Part shown: piece after piece, positions 1 through 6,303 of the stretch | How positions within the stretch are numbered: the stretch's first letter is position 1 | Layout of the letters: every line of letters begins with the position of its first letter | Assembly (NCBI GenBank): GCA_947589525.1 | Contig: CANQAW010000016.1 | Span: forward strand, 1-16,169 | DNA length: 16,169 nt | Direction: 5' to 3' | Source of the DNA: Candidatus Gastranaerophilales bacterium | Lineage (GTDB): Bacteria > Cyanobacteriota > Vampirovibrionia > Gastranaerophilales > Gastranaerophilaceae | Program-made: the position numbers and the translations under genes | Notes under the pieces: model-generated | Databases searched by the model: none | What the model was told of the DNA's origin: nothing | The model's input: only the letters and a program-made list of their open reading frames with translations

Positions 1-285
1 TAGTTGCGTAAGTATTTGAATAAGATTGAAAATAAGCAATAAAACCTTGGGCTTTGAATTTTGAAGATAATTTTTCGATTGAAAATTTTATCTGTTTTTG
101 AATTGATAAATCAGGATTTAAACATCTTGAATAACTGCCTATTTCATCACAAAATAAACATCCTTTTTTTGAGATTGTTCCGTCTCGATTAGGGCAGGTC
201 AGACCGGCGTTTAGAGTTATTTTATAGATTTTTTTGTTGAAAGTTTCTTCTAAATATCGACTTAAAGGATAATATCTTTTTTCCA
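1..285 (-). CDS. YhcC/YtqA-type radical SAM protein (N-terminal part, cut by window edge)
   Basis: Reading the minus strand from ATG at 285 gives 95 codons that run off the window at position 1, so the 3' end is missing. The protein opens with RYYPLSRYLEETF and carries CPNRDG followed by GCLFC, with cysteines at residues 31, 43 and 46. This spaced three-cysteine [4Fe-4S] cluster motif, followed by IAYFQSYSNTYA, is typical of the TIGR01212 radical SAM family (E. coli YhcC, B. subtilis YtqA). B. subtilis YtqA has been linked to wobble-uridine modification of tRNA (MnmL); assigning that role here is inference. The start is fixed by an in-frame TAA four codons upstream. There is no Shine-Dalgarno sequence. 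The gene begins 15 bases after the rpsU terminator T-run. Confidence 0.85.
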
Positions 286-301
286 TATAAAAATTTTAAC
301 A
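286..301 (-). promoter_or_regulatory. Possible extended -10 for a leaderless radical SAM transcript
   Basis: On the minus strand TGTTAAAAT (301 down to 293) matches an extended -10 (TGn plus TAAAAT). The expected transcription start is about base 286, directly before the ATG at 285. No convincing -35 is visible. The element lies within the T-run of the rpsU terminator, so it may be a chance AT-rich match. Confidence 0.3.
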
Positions 302-341
302 AAAAACGAGGCTGAATAATATCACAATTATTTCAACCTCG
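300..341 (-). terminator. Rho-independent terminator of rpsU
   Basis: Minus-strand RNA forms a stem of about 14 pairs (CGAGG...CCTCG at its base, one G-U wobble, one bulged A) followed directly by six U. The wobble pairs only in the minus-strand RNA, which supports that direction. It lies 27 bases after the rpsU stop codon. Confidence 0.85.
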
Positions 342-367
342 CCATTTTAAATTTAGATTTTAAAAAA

Positions 368-541
368 TTAAACTTTTCTTTTTCTTGCAGCTTCGGATTT
401 TCTTTTTCTTTTTACGGAAGGTTTTTCGTATCTTTCTCTGCGTTTAATTTCAGATAATATTCCTGCTTTTTGAATTTTTTTCTTAAATCTTTTAAGAGCT
501 GATTCAATGCTTTCGTTATCACGAACTCTTACTTCCGGCAT
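368..541 (-). CDS. rpsU: Small ribosomal subunit protein bS21
   Basis: This 57-residue, strongly basic protein starts MPEVRVRDNESIESALKRF and contains the family core KAGIL..IKRRERYEKPS, followed by an Arg/Lys-rich tail. S21 binds the 30S platform near the 3' end of 16S rRNA and aids initiation. A longer in-frame ORF begins at 592. The ATG at 541 is chosen because it matches the family N-terminus and has AGGAGGTG at the right spacing. The gene has its own promoter and terminator, so it is probably transcribed alone, although MATE readthrough cannot be excluded because no terminator is visible after that gene. Confidence 0.95.
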   Translation of the reverse strand: MPEVRVRDNESIESALKRFKKKIQKAGILSEIKRRERYEKPSVKRKRKSEAARKRKV

Positions 542-547
542 TTTTTT

Positions 548-555
548 CACCTCCT
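548..555 (-). promoter_or_regulatory. Ribosome binding site that decides the rpsU start
   Basis: AGGAGGTG on the minus strand ends six bases before the ATG at 541. It is the strongest Shine-Dalgarno sequence in the window and argues against the upstream in-frame ATGs. Confidence 0.85.
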
Positions 556-582
556 TTTGGGTTAGAGTATTTAGCATTAAAG

Positions 583-611
583 ATGTTAACACACTAAATA
601 ACTGTCGTCAA
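583..611 (-). promoter_or_regulatory. Sigma-70-type promoter of rpsU
   Basis: On the minus strand, TTGACG (611-606) and TAACAT (588-583) are separated by exactly 17 bases. This is the best housekeeping promoter match I see in the window. The expected start is near 576, giving a leader of about 35 bases. Confidence 0.75.
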
Positions 612-640
612 GCCTATTTGTAAAGATAATTTAAGTCGTT

Positions 641-1972
641 TCATTTTTTTTTGAGCTTTTTAATTTTATATATGACTCTGAATAAAGTTATTATGCTTAC
701 GCAGAACAAACAAAGGGCAAGACCTATCCAATAGCCCTCAAGAACAATATTTTTATAAAACGCAAGATAAGACCCTATCGGAATTGCAATTATCATATAA
801 CCGAATAACATTACCCACATTATTATTTTTGTATCTTTTAAACCCTTTAAAATGCCGACATTTGCCCCTTGAAGCCCGTCGAAGAATAAAAAACAAATTG
901 CAATTTTTAAAATTTTATTACACCAATATATTACTTCGCTGTCATGTGAAAACATCATTATAATAGGATTTGAAAATTTTATTAAAATGCAAAAAGTGCT
1001 AAGACAAATAATTCCCACTATAAAGAGGTTTGCTTTTGAATATTTAACTATATTTTCAATATCTTTTGCCCCGTTATAATATCCGATTTTAATGCTTGAA
1101 GCGCTAGCAACGGATAAAACAATCATAAAAGTAAAATTTGCAATGCACAAAATTATATCATGCACGCCTGCAAAAAGTGCGCTGAATTTCCCGATTAAAA
1201 CGGCAGTTAAATTAAAACCCAAAAATTCAAAAAATATCGCACAGCTAATCGGAAAACCGACTTTTAAAAGTTCTTTTATATATTCCGTTGAATTACTAAA
1301 TTTGTCTTTAAAAAACGGCAGACAATATAAAGATAAAATCAAAGCGCTTATTGATTTAGAAATTAAAGTTGCAATTGCAATACCCTCTAAACCCATAGGT
1401 TTTATTGAAAATAAGGTGCAAGTAAATCCGAAAGTTAAAACATAATTTAAAATTATGTTTATAAATACCATTAAAAAAGAAAGAACATTTGCAAATACAA
1501 CTTTTTCGTAAGATTGAAGAAATTCTTTCTGCGCAACAAACAAAGAAGCGGGAAATATTGTCCAAGCGCAAATTGAAATATATTGTGCGCATAGGCGCTC
1601 AAGCTCGGGTTCAAATTTAAAAATCCCTATATGAGCCAAAAATAACTCCGTAATCAAAAAGAACGGAATTGAAACTATAAATGCAAATAACAAAGTTAAT
1701 TTAAAATATTGCTTTGAGGGGATTTTTCTTCCTCTGTAGTTTGCTATAACGGGAGAAATGCTCAACAGCAATCCGATTGCTCCGATTGTAACGGTCATCA
1801 AAATTGCGCTTGCAACGCTTATTGCACCAAGCGCCAAAGTGGAATAGTGTCCCGCACAAATAGTATCGGCAAAACCGACTAAAATCTGAGACAAATTCCC
1901 CCACAAAATAGGCAGGGATAATTTTAACAAATTTAAAATTATTTCTTTATATTCTTTAATTTTTTCTATCAT
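641..1972 (-). CDS. MATE-family multidrug/toxin exporter
   Basis: This is a 443-residue, very hydrophobic protein with about 12 predicted membrane segments in two similar halves, the usual MATE length and layout. Family features include the N-terminal SLPILWGNLSQILVGFADT segment with its conserved P and N/Q positions, and a mid-protein GLEGIAIATLIS. MATE proteins in the inner membrane export cationic drugs or metabolites using Na+ or H+ gradients; the substrate here cannot be told. The ATG overlaps the stop of the upstream flavoprotein gene by 4 bases (ATGA) with no independent Shine-Dalgarno sequence. Translation is therefore probably coupled and the two genes share an mRNA. The tail ends KKLKKK. 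No clear terminator follows before the rpsU promoter. Confidence 0.9.
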   Translation of the reverse strand: MIEKIKEYKEIILNLLKLSLPILWGNLSQILVGFADTICAGHYSTLALGAISVASAILMTVTIGAIGLLLSISPVIANYRGRKIPSKQYFKLTLLFAFIVSIPFFLITELFLAHIGIFKFEPELERLCAQYISICAWTIFPASLFVAQKEFLQSYEKVVFANVLSFLMVFINIILNYVLTFGFTCTLFSIKPMGLEGIAIATLISKSISALILSLYCLPFFKDKFSNSTEYIKELLKVGFPISCAIFFEFLGFNLTAVLIGKFSALFAGVHDIILCIANFTFMIVLSVASASSIKIGYYNGAKDIENIVKYSKANLFIVGIICLSTFCILIKFSNPIIMMFSHDSEVIYWCNKILKIAICFLFFDGLQGANVGILKGLKDTKIIMWVMLFGYMIIAIPIGSYLAFYKNIVLEGYWIGLALCLFCVSIITLFRVIYKIKKLKKK

Positions 1973-3336
1973 ATTGCTTTATTCGGATTAAAAATATTGT
2001 CTTTATCAAAAAAGTTTTTAATTTGCTTCATTAAGTTATGCGTTTTTTTATCAAGAGCAATATCTAAATATTTTCTTTTATCAGTTCCGATACCATGCTC
2101 ACCTGAGGGCACTCCTTGAATTTTTACGGCATAATTAAAAAGTTCATCTTTTAATTTTTCAAAATTTTTATTTTCAATTTCGTTTTCCAAATCAAGAGCA
2201 AAATTCGGATGAATGTTGCCGTCTCCGGCGTGTCCCATTATTGCCGTAATTATGTTATATTTTTTTGATAACTCTTGAATTTTTAACACAATATCCACTA
2301 TTTTATCCCTCGGAACAACTATATCTTCGGTAATTACGTTCGGTTTTAACTGCGACAAGGCTGAAAATGCGCTTCTTCTGGCTCTCCAAATATTTTCGTT
2401 TTCTACTTCATTTGATGTTTGAACTATATTTTCAGCACCCGAAGCAATTAAAATTTCTTTTAAAATTTTTAATTGTTCGGCTATACAGCTTTTAAAGCCG
2501 TCAAGCTCTATTAAAAGAGCGTTTTTATCAACTTTAAGATTGCATGGGTTAAAATTTTCAATTGTTTTTAAAGTAACACTATCCAATAAATCTAAGGTTG
2601 AGGGAATAAAACCTTTGTTAATAATATTATTAACACATTTTACACAATCAATTATGTTATCAAAATAAGCTAATGTTAATAACCTTGCTTCGGGCATGGG
2701 GATTAATTTTAAAGTTGCTTTGGTGATAAGAGCTAAAGTTCCTTCGCTTCCGACAAAAAGAGAAGTTAAATTATATCCTGTAACGTTTTTTGCGATATTT
2801 TTTGAAGTTTCAATTATCTCGCCGTTTGGCAAAACAACTTCAAGATTAATAACATAGTCTTTTGTGTTTCCGTATTTAAAAGTCCGAGGACCGCCCGAGT
2901 TAAGAGCAATTGCGCCTGCTATGGTAGAAACTGCGAGATTTGAAGGGTCAGGCGGAAAGAAAAGATTTAACTTTTCAAGCTCTTTATTCAATTTACCTAT
3001 AACAACGCCTGCTTCAACAGTCGCAGTTAAATTTTCTTTGTTAATGTTTATAATTTTATCCATTTTGGAAAAATGAACAACCACGGAGTTTTCGGATGGT
3101 CTTGTTGCACCGCAGTGATTTGTACCTTGGGCACGGGGAATAATTGCTGTTTTATATTTTGCACAAGCGCAAACAATTTTTGAAACTTCCGCACTGTTTG
3201 TCGGAAAAACAACGCATAAGGGCAAAATTAATTTATCGGGGTTCCTTGAAGTGTCATGCGCATATACGTATAAATCTTCTTTTTTAGAAATAAAATTTTT
3301 AGGACAAATTTTTTTTAAAGCACTTACAATTTCCAT
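1969..3336 (-). CDS. FAD-linked 2-hydroxyacid oxidase/dehydrogenase (GlcD / D-lactate dehydrogenase type)
   Basis: This 455-residue protein has the two-domain layout of the GlcD/Dld family: an N-terminal PCMH-type FAD-binding domain (about residues 35-215) and a C-terminal FAD-oxidase domain (about 215-455). FAD-binding landmarks are PRAQGTNHCGATRP (67-80), PPDPSN (128-133), NSGGPRTFKYGNTKDYV (146-162) and GSEGTL (196-201). The C-terminal domain has GHAGDGNIHP (368-377), the metal/substrate histidine motif, and SGEHGIG (411-417). Such enzymes oxidise glycolate or D-lactate. There are no GlcE/GlcF partners and no iron-sulfur domain nearby, so it may act alone or with distant partners. The glycine-rich loop, usually GAGTGLSGG, reads AQGTNHCGA here, which is atypical. 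It is coupled to the MATE gene. Substrate specificity is not assignable. Confidence 0.88.
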   Translation of the reverse strand: MEIVSALKKICPKNFISKKEDLYVYAHDTSRNPDKLILPLCVVFPTNSAEVSKIVCACAKYKTAIIPRAQGTNHCGATRPSENSVVVHFSKMDKIININKENLTATVEAGVVIGKLNKELEKLNLFFPPDPSNLAVSTIAGAIALNSGGPRTFKYGNTKDYVINLEVVLPNGEIIETSKNIAKNVTGYNLTSLFVGSEGTLALITKATLKLIPMPEARLLTLAYFDNIIDCVKCVNNIINKGFIPSTLDLLDSVTLKTIENFNPCNLKVDKNALLIELDGFKSCIAEQLKILKEILIASGAENIVQTSNEVENENIWRARRSAFSALSQLKPNVITEDIVVPRDKIVDIVLKIQELSKKYNIITAIMGHAGDGNIHPNFALDLENEIENKNFEKLKDELFNYAVKIQGVPSGEHGIGTDKRKYLDIALDKKTHNLMKQIKNFFDKDNIFNPNKAI

Positions 3337-3353
3337 AAAAATATTCTATTATA
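3324..3353. promoter_or_regulatory. Overlapping divergent promoters for the flavoprotein and the small exported protein
   Basis: Plus strand: TTACAA (3324-3329), 17-base spacer, TATTAT (3347-3352), pointing to the gene at 3383. Minus strand: TATAAT (3353-3348) using the same seven bases in reverse, pointing to the flavoprotein ATG at 3336. The minus-strand -35 is poor. The predicted minus-strand transcript would have a leader of only about 5 bases, and no Shine-Dalgarno sequence is visible there. Confidence 0.5.
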
Positions 3354-3382
3354 AAAATAGGAAAATAATTTTAAGGGAAGTT

Positions 3383-3646
3383 ATGAAGAAAATAATTTTA
3401 ATTTTAGGTTTATTTTTTTGTTCGGGTCAGTTTATGTTTGCGCAAGAACCTTTAGTTCAAACCATGCCTGACGATGAAGAAATTATGAAGATAATTGATA
3501 ATTATCATTTAAAGAAATCCGAAAAAGAAAAAATCTTTAAAGAGACCAAAAAAAGACTTCAAGAAATTATAGAAGAAACAAAAGACCCTTCAAAACAGCT
3601 TGAAGAAGAAAAATCAGCTGAAGAAGAAACAAAAAAGCCTGAATAA
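3383..3646 (+). CDS. Small exported charged protein of unknown function
   Basis: This is an 87-residue protein. Residues 1-20 form a signal peptide (MKK, then the hydrophobic run IILILGLFF, ending MFA), with likely signal-peptidase I cleavage before QEP at residue 21. The mature part is highly charged and helical. It contains DDEEIMKIIDNYHLKKSEKEKI and ends in a Glu/Lys-rich tail (EEEKSAEEETKKPE), suggesting a small periplasmic or secreted helical protein. The ATG at 3383 is preferred over longer in-frame starts because it gives the signal peptide and has AAGGGAAG a few bases upstream. The longer reading would extend antisense into the flavoprotein gene. A cysteine at residue 13 does not make a good lipobox. 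I recognise no family. Confidence 0.7.
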   Translation: MKKIILILGLFFCSGQFMFAQEPLVQTMPDDEEIMKIIDNYHLKKSEKEKIFKETKKRLQEIIEETKDPSKQLEEEKSAEEETKKPE

Positions 3647-3660
3647 ATCAGGCTTTTGTT
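3633..3660. terminator. Bidirectional terminator between convergent genes
   Basis: AAAAGCCTGA (3633-3642) pairs perfectly with TCAGGCTTTT (3648-3657) around a 5-base loop. T-rich runs lie on both sides: TTTTGTTTT on plus and TTTTTTG on minus. The hairpin contains the stop codon of the plus-strand gene (3644-3646) and sits immediately after the stop of the minus-strand gene. Confidence 0.85.
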
Positions 3661-3975
3661 TTATAAATCAATTTCTTCGTAATCACCCGTTGCTTTTAAT
3701 TGTTTCTGTTTAATATTATGAACGGTTGCATCCACCAAAAGGTCAAAAGCTTTCATATCTTTGATTTTAGGAGAAAATTCTTTTATTAAAGTATCTCGAA
3801 CCATCTTTTCAAGACGTTCGTTGTCTTTATTTATATCTTTATTTTCATCAGGAATTAAGTAATCAATATATCGGGAAGCTATCTTGCATTCCTGAAGCTT
3901 CGAAAACATTGCACATTTAAGCTTTGGGCTTATATCTTTTAATTTTCTTACAATTTTAAAATTTTTAAAATTCAT
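3661..3975 (-). CDS. Small helical protein of unknown function
   Basis: This 104-residue protein has no signal peptide or membrane segment and is predicted mostly helical, with a basic N-terminal third (MNFKNFKIVRKLKDISPKLK) and an acidic end (GDYEEIDL). The start at 3975 has AAGGAG six bases upstream on the minus strand. It is a free-standing gene between its own weak promoter and the shared terminator. I recognise no family and cannot assign a function. It is probably cytoplasmic. Real coding status is supported by the Shine-Dalgarno site, the terminator at its stop, and the lack of a competing ORF. Confidence 0.65.
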   Translation of the reverse strand: MNFKNFKIVRKLKDISPKLKCAMFSKLQECKIASRYIDYLIPDENKDINKDNERLEKMVRDTLIKEFSPKIKDMKAFDLLVDATVHNIKQKQLKATGDYEEIDL

Positions 3976-3980
3976 TTTTT

Positions 3981-3986
3981 CTCCTT
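3981..3986 (-). promoter_or_regulatory. Ribosome binding site of the 104-residue unknown protein
   Basis: AAGGAG on the minus strand ends five to six bases before the ATG at 3975. It is the main support for this small gene being translated. Confidence 0.65.
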
Positions 3987-4038
3987 AGAGGTTTGGTTTT
4001 TGTGTCTGCAAGTTATTAAAGTCAGCTAAAAGCAGAAA

Positions 4039-4067
4039 GTGATACTTATTCTGGATTTCGTTTACAA
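4039..4067 (-). promoter_or_regulatory. Weak candidate promoter for the gene at 3661-3975
   Basis: On the minus strand TTGTAA (4067-4062), a 17-base spacer, then TATCAC (4044-4039). The -10 is a poor match. The rest of 3987-4120 is AT-rich with no other structure that I can see. Confidence 0.3.
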
Positions 4068-4133
4068 TTCTTTACTTAAATATTTAATTTTTTAATATTA
4101 TATATTATTTTTAATTTTTTGAAAAGTAAAATA

Positions 4134-4165
4134 AAACTCCCGAAGATTTTATTTTTCGGGAGTTT
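4134..4165 (-). terminator. Terminator after the Thr-Asp repeat CHAP gene
   Basis: An 11-bp perfect stem, AAACTCCCGAA (4134-4144) with TTCGGGAGTTT (4155-4165), has a 10-base loop. On the minus strand it is followed by TTTATTTTAC. It lies about 40 bases beyond the stop of the gene ending at 4205. Confidence 0.75.
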
Positions 4166-4204
4166 AAATGCATATAACCTTGTTATATTAACTTTTCGGT
4201 TGTT

Positions 4205-6121
4205 TTATTTTTTTCTGCCTGTTATGAAAGCAAGAGCCGATGTCAAACTTTGTGCAACTTTGCTAAGATTGGATATAATATTGCTCGAAGCATTTTGAGC
4301 AGGGTTTACTGCACGTTTGGTATTAGCAGAAATTGCCAGTCCGGGTTTATAATCTTCTCCACCGCCCAAGTCAGGTGTATCATCTCTGCCGGTATCTTCA
4401 AGCGGAGGGCAGTCTTCGTCAGAGTCTGCATCTGTATCTGTATCGGTATCAGAGTCAGCGTCTGTGTCTGTGTCAGTATCGGTATCAGAGTCTGCATCTG
4501 TATCTGTGTCTGTATCAGTATCCGTGTCGGTGTCAGTATCAGTGTCTGTATCTGTGTCTGTATCGGTATCTGTGTCAGTGTCTGTGTCTGTATCGCCCGG
4601 ATAATCAGGGTAATCGTTATCTTCTTCAGTATCAGTATCCGTATCAGTATCTGTATCGGTATCAGTGTCAGTATCCGTGTCGGTGTCAGTATCAGTGTCT
4701 GTATCTGTATCAGTGTCAGTATCAGTGTCTGTATCTGTATCAGTGTCTGTGTCTGTATCGGTATCTACATCAGTATCTGTGTCTGTGTCTGTATCGGTAT
4801 CTGTGTCTGTGTCGGTGTCTGTGTCAGCGTCGGTATCTGTATCCGTATCTGTATCCGTATCTGTGTCTGTATCTGTATCAGTGTCTATGTCTGTATCGGT
4901 ATCTGTGTCTGTGTCGGTGTCTGTGTCAGTGTCTGTGTCTGTATCTGTATCTGTATCTGTATCAGTGTCTGTATCAGTGTCTGTATCTGTATCAATATCA
5001 GTATCTGTATCTACATCAGTATCAGTGTCGATATCAGTATCTGTATCAGTATCAGAATCATGTGGAGGAGTTGTAACGGGAGGAGTCGTTACAGGAGGAG
5101 TTGTAACGGGTGGAGTTGTAACATCAGCTTCTGTCGGGGCAGGAGTTGTATCGTTTTCCGTCGGGACAGGAGTTGTATCGTTTTCTGTCGGGGCAGGAGT
5201 TGTATCGTTTTCTGTCGGGGCAGATGTTGTTACAGGAGGAGTTGTTGTTTTTGTTTCTGTAACTACAGCGTCAGTAGGAGTAGGAACAATAGTTTCATCT
5301 AAAAGATACTCTTGGAAATCATTTATATTATCTATCCAATATTCTTTTGATTGTGAATTATCGTTTTCATCATATTCCGAGAATTTATCTCTGACAGGAG
5401 AATATTTAGTACCTTCGAAATCAACCGATTCTCCATCGGCTGTGATATCTTTTGCCAATTTGCTGTTATCAACATTTGTTCTGTCTGTTCCTGTTGTGTT
5501 TGCAAATTCATATTTACCATAATCTTGAGGCTGTATCATGTAAGCAACGGTTTGATTTGAAGTATTACCCGCCACAACACAAAGTGTACCGTCATCTTCA
5601 ACTTTTGCAACCACGCCCATATGATTTGAACCAAGAAAACAAAGGTCACCGACTTGTGTTTTACTTCCGTCCGTAATTATTTGTTTTCCGGTATCAATTT
5701 CAGCAGCTTTTGCGGCATTTTTAACATTTTTAACTGTCCAAGAGTCTTCAACGCCGTCTTTATTAAGGTCTTGGCATATATTTTGATACCAAGTATCCAA
5801 TTTAACTCCTGATTGTTCTAAAATATAATTATCATAAGCTGCGCACCAAGCAACTTGTGTTGCATCTTGTCCTTCGACAAATTTATTTGCGTCACCTTTT
5901 TCTTCCGATCTTTCTTGACCGTTTATAATATTTTCTTCTTTTGCTATTTGTTCTTTAATAAGTCTGTCAGAAGAAGTTGATTCTGTTTTTTCAACAGGAA
6001 TTTCTTCATGAATAGAATTGACTTCAGAAGCTTGATTGGGTTGTTCGCTTCCCGTTGTTAGGGGTGATTTATTTTCACCTGTTAACTCTAAAAATTTAAT
6101 AGGATTAGGTTCCACATTCAT
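4205..6121 (-). CDS. CHAP-like cysteine peptidase/amidase with a giant Thr-Asp repeat tail
   Basis: This is a 638-residue protein. Residues 1-50 are polar, with PIKF near the start. Residues 52-215 form a CHAP-like fold: AWCAAY with candidate nucleophile C93, GDLCFLGSNHMGVVAKV with H167, and VVAGN with N186, the Cys-His-Asn arrangement of peptidoglycan-cutting CHAP enzymes. An EF-hand-like loop DLNKDGVED lies at 118-126. Residues about 279-353 are a Pro/Thr linker (TTPPV, TENDTTPAP). Residues 355-569 are Asp at every second position, mostly Thr-Asp, broken once by EEDNDYPDYPG. The tail carries CPPLEDTG, PDLGGG and a hydrophobic stretch ending in GRKK. No signal peptide or membrane anchor is visible, so export must be non-Sec, or the enzyme acts inside. 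The ATG at 6121 follows AAGGAAGGA. It is a paralog of the neighbouring gene at 6304-8151. Function is inferred from the catalytic motif only. Confidence 0.8.
   Translation of the reverse strand: MNVEPNPIKFLELTGENKSPLTTGSEQPNQASEVNSIHEEIPVEKTESTSSDRLIKEQIAKEENIINGQERSEEKGDANKFVEGQDATQVAWCAAYDNYILEQSGVKLDTWYQNICQDLNKDGVEDSWTVKNVKNAAKAAEIDTGKQIITDGSKTQVGDLCFLGSNHMGVVAKVEDDGTLCVVAGNTSNQTVAYMIQPQDYGKYEFANTTGTDRTNVDNSKLAKDITADGESVDFEGTKYSPVRDKFSEYDENDNSQSKEYWIDNINDFQEYLLDETIVPTPTDAVVTETKTTTPPVTTSAPTENDTTPAPTENDTTPVPTENDTTPAPTEADVTTPPVTTPPVTTPPVTTPPHDSDTDTDTDIDTDTDVDTDTDIDTDTDTDTDTDTDTDTDTDTDTDTDTDTDTDTDTDIDTDTDTDTDTDTDTDTDTDADTDTDTDTDTDTDTDTDTDVDTDTDTDTDTDTDTDTDTDTDTDTDTDTDTDTDTDTDTDTDTDTDTEEDNDYPDYPGDTDTDTDTDTDTDTDTDTDTDTDTDTDTDTDTDADSDTDTDTDTDADSDTDTDTDADSDEDCPPLEDTGRDDTPDLGGGEDYKPGLAISANTKRAVNPAQNASSNIISNLSKVAQSLTSALAFITGRKK
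4412..4594 (-). repeat. Hexanucleotide (Asp-Thr coding) repeat, block B
   Basis: This is an imperfect 6-base repeat (GAY ACN on the minus strand) of 61 codons. Asp falls at every second position. The other position is mostly Thr with Ala, Ser and one Glu towards the end (ADSD units). It is separated from block A by the EEDNDYPDYPG interruption at about 4595-4627. Confidence 0.9.
4628..5059 (-). repeat. Hexanucleotide (Asp-Thr coding) repeat, block A
   Basis: These 144 codons are 72 Asp-X pairs. X is Thr, with rare Ile, Val, Ala and one Ser. There is higher-order structure: a 39-base stretch at 4789-4827 recurs exactly at 4891-4929, 102 bases (17 hexamers) away, showing duplication of multi-hexamer segments. 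Length changes in units of 6 keep the frame. Confidence 0.92.
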
Positions 6122-6138
6122 TTTAACATTCCTTCCTT

Positions 6139-6167
6139 TATATAATAAATGTACACTATACGCTAAA
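6139..6167 (-). promoter_or_regulatory. Promoter block of the Thr-Asp CHAP gene with TGTACA palindrome
   Basis: On the minus strand TTTAGC (6167-6162), 17 bases, TATATA (6144-6139), then AAGGAAGGA before the ATG. TGTACA (6150-6155) sits between the two boxes. The order TTTAG, TGTACATTT, TATATAAAGGAAGGAAT is repeated in front of the paralog at 8151, which supports it as a real control region. The exact -10 is uncertain because the sequence is AT-rich. Confidence 0.5.
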
Positions 6168-6253
6168 AATAATTCTAAAAGTTTTATTCCCGAAGATAGA
6201 AGTTTATAACATTTAAAAAATAAATTATTAAAAAAATTTTAATATTCCTTCAA

Positions 6254-6287
6254 AAAACTCTCAAAGTATTAAATCTTTGAGAGTTTT
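6254..6287 (-). terminator. Terminator after the TTPPV-repeat CHAP gene
   Basis: A 13-bp perfect stem, AAAACTCTCAAAG (6254-6266) with CTTTGAGAGTTTT (6275-6287), has an 8-base loop. On the minus strand it is followed by a T-run continuing into TTGAAGG. It lies 17 bases after the stop at 6304, so the two CHAP genes are separately terminated. Confidence 0.85.
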
Positions 6288-6303
6288 AATATTCGGTTAA
6301 TAT

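Noticed and set aside
542..592. Extended S21 starting at 592
   Set aside because: The extra 17 residues do not match the family, and the strong Shine-Dalgarno site sits inside them, directly before the ATG at 541.
1092..1445. Plus-strand 117-residue ORF
   Set aside because: It lies antisense within the MATE coding region with no domain or start signal.
3410..3425. Lipobox at Cys13 of the small exported protein
   Set aside because: The preceding residues LFF do not fit the lipobox, which needs a small residue before Cys. A signal-peptidase I site at MFA/QEP fits better.
4390..4410. LEDTG as a sortase LPXTG anchor
   Set aside because: The Pro is missing, and the hydrophobic segment and basic tail do not follow directly. 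One of the paralog copies reads LEDTQ.
4412..5059. Possible CRISPR array
   Set aside because: The unit is a 6-base coding repeat with no spacers, inside an open reading frame.
4250..5522. Long plus-strand open frames (one Val-Ser rich, one Cys-Ile-Val rich) opposite the Thr-Asp repeat
   Set aside because: They exist because the hexanucleotide repeat contains no stops in any frame. Their composition is purely repeat-derived, they have no start signals, and the minus frame has a clear enzyme domain.
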